Below are positions 7,281 through 14,091 of a DNA stretch of 20,763 bases, piece after piece. Made by a program: the position numbers and the translations under genes. The stretch is from Pseudomonadota bacterium (lineage in GTDB: Bacteria; Pseudomonadota; Alphaproteobacteria; Sphingomonadales; Sphingomonadaceae), in contig JAFAGN010000162.1 in NCBI GenBank assembly GCA_023422695.1, positions 1-20,763 on the forward strand. The letters run 5' to 3'. The notes below the pieces were generated by a model. It was not told the origin of the DNA and ran no database searches. It was given only the letters and a program-made list of their open reading frames with translations. Position 1 is the first letter of the stretch, and the number at the start of each line of letters is the position of its first letter.

Positions 7281-8390
7281 ATGCGACTCAAACGAATGTT
7301 GATTGCAAATTTCCGAAGCGCGGCGGCTGGCCTGGTAACCGCTGGTGCGCTTGCCGTTTCTCCTCCAGCCGACGCCGTTGCTGCGACGCCAGCGGCAGCC
7401 GCGTTGCCGGATGAAGTTGCCAAGCTCTTTGTCATCCCGCACCAGAGGGTCGACATCGGTGGGCGAACGCTGAACATGCATTGCATGGGATCTGGCGATC
7501 GCACGGTGCTGCTAGAAGCGGGCGGCAGCGACTGGTCGGTGATTTGGGCCTTGGTGCAACCGCTCGTCGCTACGAAACTGAAAGCCTGTGCCTATGACCG
7601 CGCGGGCCTTGGCTACAGCGATCCGGCGATGCTGCCACGCACACCCGGCGCCATTGCCGAGGACATGCGCGCGCTCATCGTCGCTGCAAAATTGCAGACC
7701 CCGTTAATTCTGGTCGGCCACTCGCTGGGCGGGTTCAACGTCAAGCTCTATGCTGCCCTCTATCCTGATGACGTCGCGGGAATGGTGCTGGTCGACCCGG
7801 CCGAAGAGCGGCAGTCCGAGCGGAGCCGACGATTTTTGACAACCAAATATGATCAGCTGACATTGGCGCGCGGTGAACTACTCGACAACGCATGGCTAGG
7901 CTGGTTGCTCGACCGCTATCGTGACTGCGCGCGTCTGGCAGGCGACATGCCAATGGATCCGACCTCGATCGCGTATCGCCGCTGTTCCGATCCTGTCCGC
8001 ACGCCGCTTGGACCGGTCATTGCCACCGAAAGGCAACGCATCCAGGTGACATCAGCATACCAGCGCGCCCAGTCGTCCGAGATCCTGTATAGCGTCTATG
8101 GCAACGCGCAGGGCGATCCCGTGTACGCACGTCTGTTCAAGCAGGGCGTGTTCGGGCGCAAACCTCTCATCGTGCTCACGCACGGAGACTATGGTCGCGG
8201 CGACCCCCTCGAAGAAATGGATCAGGCGGCAGGCGTGCATCTGCACCGGCTCACGGCCAGGCTATCTCGCAGCGGTGTGCACCGTGTAATTGACGGAGCA
8301 AGTCACAATATCCAGATCGACAAGCCGCAAGCAATCGTCGATGCGATCATGGAAGTCGAGGCGACGCTTGCCGCGGCGCGCCGCAAATGA
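7281..8390 (+). CDS. Exported alpha/beta hydrolase
   Basis: This 369-residue alpha/beta hydrolase carries an N-terminal signal sequence (MRLKRMLIANFRSAAAGLVT, then an Ala-rich stretch). It has the oxyanion-side strand VLLEAGGSDWSVIW, the AYDRAGLGYSD motif, the nucleophile elbow VGHSLGGFN with Ser148, the strand GMVLVDPAEERQ, and a late GASHNIQ motif whose His is the likely catalytic base. Periplasmic hydrolases of this build act on esters or lactones; the substrate cannot be deduced. Start choice: the frame is open from 7209, but ATG at 7281-7283 gives a clean signal peptide, whereas the longer form would bury it. No neighbouring gene forms a clear operon with it; the next gene starts 120 bp downstream. 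Confidence 0.88.
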   Translation: MRLKRMLIANFRSAAAGLVTAGALAVSPPADAVAATPAAAALPDEVAKLFVIPHQRVDIGGRTLNMHCMGSGDRTVLLEAGGSDWSVIWALVQPLVATKLKACAYDRAGLGYSDPAMLPRTPGAIAEDMRALIVAAKLQTPLILVGHSLGGFNVKLYAALYPDDVAGMVLVDPAEERQSERSRRFLTTKYDQLTLARGELLDNAWLGWLLDRYRDCARLAGDMPMDPTSIAYRRCSDPVRTPLGPVIATERQRIQVTSAYQRAQSSEILYSVYGNAQGDPVYARLFKQGVFGRKPLIVLTHGDYGRGDPLEEMDQAAGVHLHRLTARLSRSGVHRVIDGASHNIQIDKPQAIVDAIMEVEATLAAARRK

Positions 8391-8510
8391 CCTTTCTGCG
8401 ATCCACGACATGCGTGCGAGCGAGCGAAAAAATCCGTCACAAGTGCGAAGCGGCGGCGATGCCATTCCGGAGCGCTGCGCCGACTATCCGCGACCAGCGA
8501 GTTTGTCGCC

Positions 8511-9491
8511 ATGGCGAACACTGAGCCCGACCTGCAGGACGTCCCGTCAGTCGCCGAGCTTGCGGCATTCGCGGGACCGCCGCTGAGCTCCGTTGCGGAC
8601 ACCGCGGCACCTGCCTTGGAGCGTCTGCCCCTAGCGCATTTTCTTCTCGCGACGCTGGTCGTAGCGATTTGGGGCACGAATTTTGTCGTGATCCATCAGG
8701 GGCTCGCAGAATTCCCACCTTTTACTTTCGCGGCGCTGCGCTTCTTTCTGGCCTCGGTTCCGTTGCTCCTATTTTTCCGATGGCCCCAAGCCTCGCTGGC
8801 GACGGTTGCGGGCTACGGCCTCCTTATCGGGGTCGGCCAGTTCGGACTGATGCTCTATGCGATGTCGGGCCATATTTCGCCGGGTCTTGCATCGGTGCTG
8901 ATCCAGACCCAGGCGTTTTTTACGGTCGGTCTCGCCGTCCTTGTGAGCAGGGAGCATTTGTCCGGGCGGAACTGTTTGGGTCTCTCGATCTGCGCCGTCG
9001 GCGTTGGCCTCGCACTTTTCAATACCGGCGACGGCACCAGCTATTTCGGAATCTTGCTGGTGCTTGGTGCCGCGCTGGCGTGGGGAGCAGCCAATATCGT
9101 CGCGCGCCGCGCCGGTGCGATCAACGCCGTCGCGCTGGTCGTATGGAGCAACCTCTTCTCGGTCGTCCCACTCGTTCTGGCGTCGCTGCTGATCGAGGGG
9201 CCGGGCGCGGCGGTTCGCGCAATTGGCGCGGCAACGGCCGCGGGATGGGCGACGGTGCTATGGCAGGCATTCGGTAATGCGTTGTTCGGCTATGCCGCCT
9301 GGAACTGGCTGCTCGGCCGGCATCCTGCTGCGCGGGTTGCACCGCTGGGCTTGATGGTCCCTGTGTTCGGACTTGGCGCGTCGGCCTGGTACCTCGCCGA
9401 GCCTATGCCGGCTTGGAAACTGCTGGCAGCATTGGCGATCGTGTCTGGGCTCGCGGTTAATCTCATGCCGAGCAAGCGTCGACAACCATGA
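8511..9491 (+). CDS. EamA/DMT family transporter, cysteine/O-acetylserine exporter-like
   Basis: The protein has 326 residues with about ten hydrophobic segments in two EamA repeats. The first repeat opens with VVAIWGTNFVVIHQGL and FAALRFFLAS; the second with GAALAWGAANIVARRAG. The ending, with LMVPVFGLGASAWYLAEPMP, is close to the YdeD/EamA branch that exports O-acetylserine and cysteine in Escherichia coli, but substrates in this family vary widely, so only inner-membrane metabolite export is safe. About 40 residues precede the first membrane segment, longer than usual, and no good ribosome-binding site precedes ATG 8511; an in-frame TTG at 8616 would remove most of the extension. The DinB-like gene follows 19 bp after the stop and may be co-transcribed. 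Confidence 0.9.
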   Translation: MANTEPDLQDVPSVAELAAFAGPPLSSVADTAAPALERLPLAHFLLATLVVAIWGTNFVVIHQGLAEFPPFTFAALRFFLASVPLLLFFRWPQASLATVAGYGLLIGVGQFGLMLYAMSGHISPGLASVLIQTQAFFTVGLAVLVSREHLSGRNCLGLSICAVGVGLALFNTGDGTSYFGILLVLGAALAWGAANIVARRAGAINAVALVVWSNLFSVVPLVLASLLIEGPGAAVRAIGAATAAGWATVLWQAFGNALFGYAAWNWLLGRHPAARVAPLGLMVPVFGLGASAWYLAEPMPAWKLLAALAIVSGLAVNLMPSKRRQP

Positions 9492-9510
9492 AGCTGGAAA
9501 GAGCGATGCC

Positions 9511-10113
9511 ATGATCGAGGCGAATGCTGTCCCGTCGAGAGCCCGGCACGGCGAGGGAATTTCAACCCCTTTCGCCTCCGGCGCGCCGGAATTGTCAAAT
9601 CTCTCGCCAGCTTCGGGCGACCTGGTGCGCCTTCTCCTTCGCTACAAGGCATGGGCGAACGGCATAACCTTTCCAGCCATTCTTGCGCTGCCCGGTGACG
9701 AGGCGCTGGTTTCAAGGGCGACGCGGTTCGGCAATATCGTCCGCACCTTGAACCACGTCTACGTCATCGACGACATTTTCCGCGCTCATCTGGAGAGCCG
9801 GGACCATGGCTATGTCGCACGCAACACCGATGAGACCCCAAACCTCACGGACCTCTGGCAGATGGTTCAGGGGATGGATCAGTGGTATATCTCCTATGCC
9901 AGCGAGCTCACCGACGCGGCACTTGGCGAAATGGTCCGATTTCAATTCGTGGAGGGCGGCGCGGGAGCGATGACCCGCGCGGAAATGCTGCTGCACGTTG
10001 TAAACCATGGAACCTATCATCGTGGGTTCGTTGGGGACATGCTCTATCAGGTGCCCGCCCCCTTTCCGGCTAACGACCTGTCCGCTTTTTTGTGCGCGAG
10101 CCGCAGGCTGTGA
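9511..10113 (+). CDS. DinB-fold (putative metal-binding four-helix) protein
   Basis: This 200-residue protein matches the DinB/YfiT-like four-helix bundle family. Key features are LLLRYKAWAN in helix 1, LNHVYVIDDIFRAHL with His82, and HVVNHGTYHRGFV with His166 and His170; the three His residues form the usual metal site. Family members include thiol transferases (bacillithiol, mycothiol) and many of unknown activity. Start choice: the frame is open further upstream inside the transporter gene, but ATG at 9511 has GGAAAGAG before it and begins just after the transporter stop. The roughly 30 residues before helix 1 look unstructured. It is followed by a short spacer with a run of nine G and then the VOC remnant. 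Confidence 0.88.
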   Translation: MIEANAVPSRARHGEGISTPFASGAPELSNLSPASGDLVRLLLRYKAWANGITFPAILALPGDEALVSRATRFGNIVRTLNHVYVIDDIFRAHLESRDHGYVARNTDETPNLTDLWQMVQGMDQWYISYASELTDAALGEMVRFQFVEGGAGAMTRAEMLLHVVNHGTYHRGFVGDMLYQVPAPFPANDLSAFLCASRRL

Positions 10114-10159
10114 CCTATGCTGAGATTAATGCCCTCGACGGGACCCGCTGGCGGAAATC

Positions 10160-10168
10160 GGGGGGGGG
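10160..10168 (+). repeat. Homopolymer tract of nine G
   Basis: Nine consecutive G in the spacer between the DinB-like gene and the VOC remnant. It lies about 42 bp before the remnant's ATG. Tracts of this kind can vary in length by slippage and are error-prone in sequencing. Confidence 0.9.
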
Positions 10169-10210
10169 TGGCGAGAGAAACAAGCTTTCCGCCGCCCAAT
10201 GAAAGAGCGA

Positions 10211-10385
10211 ATGTTTAGCCATGTAACCGTAGGTGTTAGCGACCTTGCGAGAGCGGGGCGCTTTTACGACGCCTTGTTGATGCCATTGGGGCTCTGTCGC
10301 CGTCCGGTTATCCCAGATGGTGGCCCGGCCTCGCTTTGCTGGTGTCGATCAGGCGATCTTCTACAACGATTTTACGCGTATCCGG
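10211..10385 (+). pseudogene. VOC/glyoxalase family gene, N-terminal remnant
   Basis: From ATG 10211, preceded by GAAAGAGCG, the frame reads MFSHVTVGVSDLARAGRFYD, then PLGLCRRPVIPDGGPASLCW and LQRFYAY. This is the start of a vicinal-oxygen-chelate (glyoxalase/bleomycin-resistance) domain with the first metal His in SHVTVGV. Such proteins are normally about 120-130 residues with a second beta-alpha-beta-beta-beta half containing the other metal ligands. Here similarity stops after about 57 residues and the frame runs into the leader and coding region of the glycine-rich gene at 10410 in a different frame. It therefore looks truncated at its 3' side by a rearrangement with the junction near 10383. 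Not expected to give a functional enzyme. Confidence 0.65.
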
Positions 10386-10409
10386 GCCGCAAGACGAAGG
10401 AGAAGCACA

Positions 10410-11333
10410 ATGGCACATCGACTTTTCACCTCGGCCCTCGCACTTGCCGCTTCGGCCATGGCGTTTTCGGCCCCTGTCTCGGCGCAGCTGCTCGGCGGCA
10501 ACGGCGGGCTCGGCGGCAATTTGGGCGGAACGCTGGGCGGCACGCTCGGCAACCCGACCGAGCGGATCGGCGGCACGCTCGGGACAGCGGGCGACCTCAC
10601 CGGCTCCGGCCGCGGCGACGCCCGCGTCGATCGCCGCTCGGGCCGCGTCCAGGGTAACGGTAGCGCCGATGCAAACGGCAAGGGCTCGGCCAATGGTAAC
10701 GCCGACCTGCTCGGTAACAACCTGGGCGGCAACGCCGCCAGTTCGGGCGGCGCCTCAGGCAGCGGCAGCCTCGAAGCGCAAGCGGTCGGCACCGATTTCG
10801 TGGGCCAGACTGCCCGCGGTGTAGCCGGCACCGCACGGGACACCGCTTCGACCGCGACCGGCACCGCACGCGGCGCGGTCGGGACTGTCCGCGACCGGGC
10901 CGGCGGCGCGCTGTCAAACGTCTCAGGCAGTGCCAGCGGCGCCGGCTCGGCCGCGGGCAGCTTCCAGGGAAGCCTTGGCCAGTTAGCCGCTGCGGGCAGC
11001 GGCGCGGCGAGCGGTAACGGCATGTTTGCCGTCGCACCCGGCATGCCCGTCACCGACCCGCGCGGCAAAGTGATCGGTTATGTGCAGGAACTGCGTCAAA
11101 CCGGGCGCGGTGTGGTCGAGGCCGTGACCGTCGAGGTCGGTAACCGCACCGCGACGCTTCCCGCCGCCAGCTTTGCAGGTTCAGGCGACGTGCTGGTGAG
11201 CGGAATGACGAAGGGCCAGCTCAAGAAAGCAGCCGAGCAAGAAGATACCCGCGGGTATCATATCCTCGCGCGCGAGGCCCGCGTGCACGGCGCGGTCAAG
11301 GCCCAGCTCGCTGCCGAGATTACTGACATCTAA
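10410..11333 (+). CDS. Exported glycine-rich protein with repeat region and PRC-barrel-like C-terminus
   Basis: The protein has 307 residues. Residues 1-25 form a signal peptide ending SAPVSA. Residues 28-120 are low-complexity Gly/Asn/Ser/Thr sequence with GGTLG repeats. Residues 134-165 contain two copies of an 18-residue unit (TARGVAGTARDTAS and TARGAVGTVRDRAG) that resembles LEA-like amphipathic repeats. Residues 209-276 (GMPVTDPRGKVIGYVQ through LPAASF to LVSGMTKGQL) look like a PRC-barrel strand pattern. I know no function; a periplasmic or envelope-stabilising role is speculation. Start choice: ATG 10410 has AAGGAGA seven bases upstream and gives the signal peptide; the frame is open to 10317, inside the VOC remnant. 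It is intact although remnants lie on both sides. Confidence 0.85.
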   Translation: MAHRLFTSALALAASAMAFSAPVSAQLLGGNGGLGGNLGGTLGGTLGNPTERIGGTLGTAGDLTGSGRGDARVDRRSGRVQGNGSADANGKGSANGNADLLGNNLGGNAASSGGASGSGSLEAQAVGTDFVGQTARGVAGTARDTASTATGTARGAVGTVRDRAGGALSNVSGSASGAGSAAGSFQGSLGQLAAAGSGAASGNGMFAVAPGMPVTDPRGKVIGYVQELRQTGRGVVEAVTVEVGNRTATLPAASFAGSGDVLVSGMTKGQLKKAAEQEDTRGYHILAREARVHGAVKAQLAAEITDI

Positions 11334-11450
11334 GCTCAGCATCGTCACGGGGGCATCCTCCGGCATTGGCGCCGCTTATGCCGACCGCCTCGCCTCGCGC
11401 GGCAGTGACCTCCTTTTGATCGCGAGGCGGGCGGATCGTCTCGAAGAGGT
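11332..11450 (+). pseudogene. Short-chain dehydrogenase/reductase gene, N-terminal remnant
   Basis: Read from 11332, the frame gives KLSIVTGASSGIGAAYADRL, then RGSDLLLIARRADRLEEV. This is the Rossmann beta1-alpha1-beta2 segment of an SDR enzyme with the NAD(P)-binding TGASSGIG motif. No ATG precedes it: the sequence directly upstream is the stop codon of the glycine-rich gene, which overlaps the first codon. Similarity ends near 11450, where sequence belonging to the integrase stub on the other strand takes over. Only about 40 of the usual roughly 250 residues remain, so both ends have been cut by rearrangement. Confidence 0.8.
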
Positions 11451-11785
11451 CGGCGCATGGCGTCCATATAAATGGCATGCGCCGAGGCAATGGACATCGC
11501 TCTCGCTTCGTCCGCTCGCTTGATCTCCCGGGGATCCTTGCCGCGCGCGACCGCCCTGCTGAGCGGCGCTGCCCACGCGCGCGCCTCATCAATCGAGAAG
11601 GCAGGGTAGCACCCCAAAATCAGCTCGACCGTCTTCTTGGTGCCCGCAACACAGCGCTTGAAGCGCCACTGCTTCCTGGCGAGACCAGGTACGACAATAG
11701 CAAGACCGGGAACCTCCCGGTCGGACAGGGAACCACTCTTCAGCCGGTCGATATGCGCGGGGGTCAGAATTACACTCTTGCTCAT
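11450..11785 (-). pseudogene. Tyrosine-recombinase (P4-type integrase) gene, N-terminal stub
   Basis: From ATG 11783-11785, preceded by GAGG, the product begins MSKSVILTPAHIDRLKSG, then VPGLAIVVPGLARKQWRFKR and GCYPAFSIDEARAWAAPLSR, ending the family-like part with GKDPREIKRADEAR and YMDAMRR. This is the DUF4102-type N-terminal arm-binding domain of P4-like phage and island integrases. After about 112 residues the frame runs into the antisense of the SDR remnant and stops at 11345. The core-binding and catalytic domains (Arg, His-x-x-Arg, Tyr) are absent. It lies immediately downstream of tRNA-Met and on the same strand, the classical arrangement for elements that integrate into tRNA 3' ends. 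The enzyme must be inactive. Confidence 0.85.
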
Positions 11786-11817
11786 GATAACCTCGTGGTG
11801 ATCGAGGCCATGAAACA

Positions 11818-11841
11818 CTCGCGAAAATTCTCGCGAAAGTT
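11818..11841. repeat. 12-bp tandem direct repeat upstream of the integrase stub
   Basis: CTCGCGAAAATT is followed directly by CTCGCGAAAGTT, 11 of 12 bases identical. It lies just outside the integrase start codon and could be part of its promoter or operator, or part of the attachment region. Confidence 0.7.
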
Positions 11842-11843
11842 GT

Positions 11844-11896
11844 GTCCAAACGGGTCCAAATCTGACGTGAGTTGTCCGAATAACTCACTTCTGGAC
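11844..11896. repeat. Spaced GTCC(A/G)AA repeats and inverted repeat, possible integrase arm sites
   Basis: GTCCAAA occurs at 11844-11850 and 11854-11860, GTCCGAA at 11874-11880, and GTCCAG on the other strand at 11891-11896. The first three starts are 10 and 20 bp apart, on one face of the helix. Overlapping them is an inverted repeat, GTGAGTT at 11867-11873 and AACTCAC at 11882-11888, with an 8-bp centre. The position between the tRNA 3' end and the integrase start suits arm-type binding or directionality-factor sites; that role is inferred. Confidence 0.5.
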
Positions 11897-11975
11897 AGGC
11901 AAATGTCATCATTGGAACGACCTCGACGAATGGCAGAAAACTGCCGAAATGCGAGGTTTTGAAGGGGTTTGCGAC

Positions 11976-12052
11976 TGGTAGCGGAGGAGGGACTCGAACC
12001 CCCGACACGCGGATTATGATTCCGCTGCTCTAACCAGCTGAGCTACTCCGCC
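11976..12052 (-). tRNA. tRNA-Met (anticodon CAT), elongator type
   Basis: The minus strand folds into a complete cloverleaf of 77 nt including an encoded CCA. The acceptor stem is GGCGGAG with CTCCGCT (a G-U first pair), the D stem is GCTC/GAGC, the anticodon stem is GCGGA/TCCGC with loop ATCATAA and central CAT, the variable loop is GTGTC, and the T arm is GGGGG-TTCGAGT-CCCTC. The initiator hallmarks are absent (no GGG/CCC anticodon stem pairs, no 1-72 mismatch of the C-A kind), so it is elongator Met. A lysidine-modified tRNA-Ile with CAT is the alternative. Its 3' end borders an integrase stub. Confidence 0.95.
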
Positions 12053-12082
12053 CCAAGGGGCCGCCGCGACGGGCGAGCAGCG

Positions 12083-12111
12083 CCTATAGGCAGGCTCTCG
12101 CCCCTGGTCAA
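12083..12111 (-). promoter_or_regulatory. Sigma-70-type promoter of tRNA-Met
   Basis: On the minus strand a -35 hexamer TTGACC (12106-12111) is followed by exactly 17 bases and a -10 hexamer TATAGG (12083-12088). Transcription would start near 12076, giving a leader of about two dozen bases before the mature tRNA 5' end at 12052. It lies right after the stop codon of the 2'-5' RNA ligase-like gene, so the tRNA has its own promoter. Confidence 0.75.
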
Positions 12112-12113
12112 TA

Positions 12114-12599
12114 TCATGTGCGCGGGCCGCGAAAATTCCGTGCGAAGGCCGCTTCCCATGGCCCGCCGCGATAGTGGTGCGCGGCGAGGCCGGTGATCGC
12201 GAGCGGGCGCGGCGCGAAATCGGCGGCCAGTTCGGCGAGCAGCGCGCGGGCCGCGCTGGCGGTCACCTTGTTCTGGACGGTGATGTGAAGGCGCGGCGTG
12301 CCTCGATCCTGCGCGGTCAGCATACCAGTGAAATGATCGGCAATCCGCTCGCGGATGGCGAGCAGGTCGGGGCTGTCGATGCGATAGGCGACTCCCTGCC
12401 CAAGCGAATACAGCTCGCGCACCCGCGCGGCGGGCGGCGGCGTGTCGGCAGCGATGCGGCGGATCAGTCCGTCGAGTTCGCCCAGCGCCGACGGCGGCAG
12501 CTGGTGAAACAGCGTGATATGCGCGTTCAGATAGTTGCGATCGGGCGGGAAATGCGCCGCGCGCAGATGGTCGAAATATCGCTGGTCGGCCGCACCCAT
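12114..12599 (-). CDS. 2'-5' RNA ligase/cyclic phosphodiesterase family (2H) protein
   Basis: This 161-residue protein has the two H-x-T motifs of the 2H phosphoesterase fold, NAHITLFH with His27 and Thr29, and PRLHITVQN with His105 and Thr107. Family members hydrolyse or ligate 2',3'-cyclic or 2'-5' phosphodiester bonds in RNA or nucleotides. The physiological substrate here is unknown. The only ATG available is 12597-12599, which has no clear ribosome-binding site. In-frame codons just before it (12600-12623) read APIIVTAT, which looks like the missing first strand of the fold, yet no ATG, GTG or TTG precedes it. Translation may start at a rare codon or re-initiate after the peroxiredoxin stop 73 bp upstream. 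Probably co-transcribed with peroxiredoxin. Confidence 0.85.
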   Translation of the reverse strand: MGAADQRYFDHLRAAHFPPDRNYLNAHITLFHQLPPSALGELDGLIRRIAADTPPPAARVRELYSLGQGVAYRIDSPDLLAIRERIADHFTGMLTAQDRGTPRLHITVQNKVTASAARALLAELAADFAPRPLAITGLAAHHYRGGPWEAAFARNFRGPRT

Positions 12600-12672
12600 C
12601 GTCGCGGTAACGATGATGGGTGCGGCGCCAGCGGCCCGATCGGGAGGGGGGATGGCCGGGCCGCCTATTGGA

Positions 12673-13233
12673 TCAGGCCGCCTGCGACAGCTTGCCGCGA
12701 TACGGGTTCGCCTTCACCCATTCGAGCGCCTTTTCGGGGGTCGATTCGACATAGGGATCGGCGTCGGTGCCAACGTCGTTGATGCCGGGTTCGACGAACA
12801 TCTGGACGACGATGCCGTCGTCGACGATCGCAGTGTAGCGCCAGCTGCGCATACCGAAACCGACATGGTCCTTGTTGATCAGCATGCCCATGCGGCGCGT
12901 GAAGGCGCCCGAGCCGTCGGGGACCATCTTGACGTTCTGGACGCCCAGGCTCTTGCCCCAATTATACATCACGAACGCGTCGTTGACGCTGATGCAATGA
13001 ATGTCGGTGACGCCTTCGGCGACGAAATCGCCATAGAGGCGCTCGAAGCCCGGGCACTGTTCGTTCGAGCAGGTCGGGGTGTAGGCGCCGGGCAGGCCGA
13101 ACAGGATGTGGCGGCCGGTGCCAAAGGCTTCGCCGGTGTCGACATCCTGCCAGCGGAACGGGTTCGGGCCGTCGACGGCCTCGTCGCGGACGCGCGTCTT
13201 GAGGGTCACGGCGGGAACGGGTTGATTGATCAT
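12673..13233 (-). CDS. Peroxiredoxin (Prx5-like, AhpC/TSA family)
   Basis: The 186-residue thioredoxin-fold peroxidase has the motif LPGAYTPTCSNEQCPGFE, with peroxidatic Cys55 in the P-x-x-x-T-x-x-C signature and a second Cys60. FVMYNWGKSLGVQNVKMVPD and FGMRSWRYTAIVDDGIV are typical of the Prx5/hybrid subgroup. It reduces hydrogen peroxide and organic hydroperoxides in the cytoplasm using glutathione, glutaredoxin or thioredoxin. Length is as expected for stand-alone Prx5 without a fused glutaredoxin domain. The start ATG has AAAGGA about ten bases upstream. A TTGACC hexamer occurs in the 104-bp upstream gap but without a good -10 partner. The RNA-ligase-like gene follows on the same strand. 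Confidence 0.94.
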   Translation of the reverse strand: MINQPVPAVTLKTRVRDEAVDGPNPFRWQDVDTGEAFGTGRHILFGLPGAYTPTCSNEQCPGFERLYGDFVAEGVTDIHCISVNDAFVMYNWGKSLGVQNVKMVPDGSGAFTRRMGMLINKDHVGFGMRSWRYTAIVDDGIVVQMFVEPGINDVGTDADPYVESTPEKALEWVKANPYRGKLSQAA

Positions 13234-13337
13234 GGGAGAGAATCCTTTCTGTGGGGATTTTTGTGCGGCGCACCAAGAGCAGACCCGCCCGCGCAGGTCA
13301 AATCGAGTTGGCCACTTATGTTGATTGAGTCAGACGA

Positions 13338-14090
13338 TCAGTGTTCTGCCCAAAAGCGATGCAACGCCGCCGCAACCTCTGTCGGCCGCTCCGCGATCGC
13401 CCAATGCCCTGCCCCGTCGATGACGGCGAGCGGGATGCCGGTGTTGGCGCTGAAACGCTGCGCGACCGACAGTTGGACATATGGATCTTCGGCGCCCCAG
13501 ATCAACGCGCCCCGGGCAGGCAATTTGTCGATATCGCGCGCCCAGTCATGCTCGAAACTTAGCCCCTTGGCTGAGCGATAGAGTTTCAGGATTGCGCGGC
13601 GCTTGTCCTTGTTCTTCCACTGCTCGGCTTCTTCGGCGGCGATGTCAGCTGGCATCCCCTGCGCCGCCAGACCTTCGGCAAGTTTGGCGGGCTGGCTCAG
13701 CGCCATGAAGATTTCGCCGAGGACGGGGGTGTTCCAGATCCGCGCGACGCGGTGTCCGCGATAGTCGGGATCGATCACCGCGTTCGAGATCGCCCAGCTG
13801 CGCAGCAGATCGGGGCGCAGCATCGCCACCCGCTGCGCAATGAGCGCGCCCCAGTCATGGCCGATGATGTCGATCGGGCCGTGGGCGGCAAACAAGGCCT
13901 CGGCCTGCCCGATTGCCCATTCGGCATAGGCTTCCTTGGTGGCGGCGAACCCAGCGGGCAACGGTGCGGTGAAGCCGGGGAGCGCCGGTACCGCGACCGG
14001 GGTTTCGCCCAAGTCGAGCGCGGCCAGCAACGGACGCCAGATCGCCGGGCTGTCGGGGACACCATGGAAGAAAAGTTTGGCGGTGGTCAT
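13338..14090 (-). CDS. Alpha/beta hydrolase, epoxide hydrolase/haloalkane dehalogenase-like
   Basis: This 250-residue alpha/beta hydrolase has an Asp nucleophile: the elbow reads IIGHDWGALIAQ with Asp79, as in epoxide hydrolases and haloalkane dehalogenases, not Ser. The oxyanion motif is FFHGVPDSPAIW, the late acid lies in WGAEDPYV (Asp202), and the base is in GAGHWAIAERP (His229). A cap domain occupies the middle third. The reaction is likely opening of an epoxide or loss of a halide through an ester intermediate; the substrate is unknown. Start choice: ATG at 14088-14090 is preceded by AAGGG and begins one base after the stop of the upstream propeller lipoprotein; a longer frame to 14159 would overlap that gene. 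Confidence 0.9.
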   Translation of the reverse strand: MTTAKLFFHGVPDSPAIWRPLLAALDLGETPVAVPALPGFTAPLPAGFAATKEAYAEWAIGQAEALFAAHGPIDIIGHDWGALIAQRVAMLRPDLLRSWAISNAVIDPDYRGHRVARIWNTPVLGEIFMALSQPAKLAEGLAAQGMPADIAAEEAEQWKNKDKRRAILKLYRSAKGLSFEHDWARDIDKLPARGALIWGAEDPYVQLSVAQRFSANTGIPLAVIDGAGHWAIAERPTEVAAALHRFWAEH

Positions 14091-14091
14091 A

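Noticed and set aside
10361..11068. 235-codon minus-strand ORF rich in Pro and Ala
   Set aside because: Reverse complement of the Gly-rich repeats naturally gives Pro/Ala-rich sequence; the plus strand has a signal peptide and a ribosome-binding site.
12535..13581. 348-codon plus-strand ORF
   Set aside because: Antisense to peroxiredoxin and neighbouring genes with secure family motifs.
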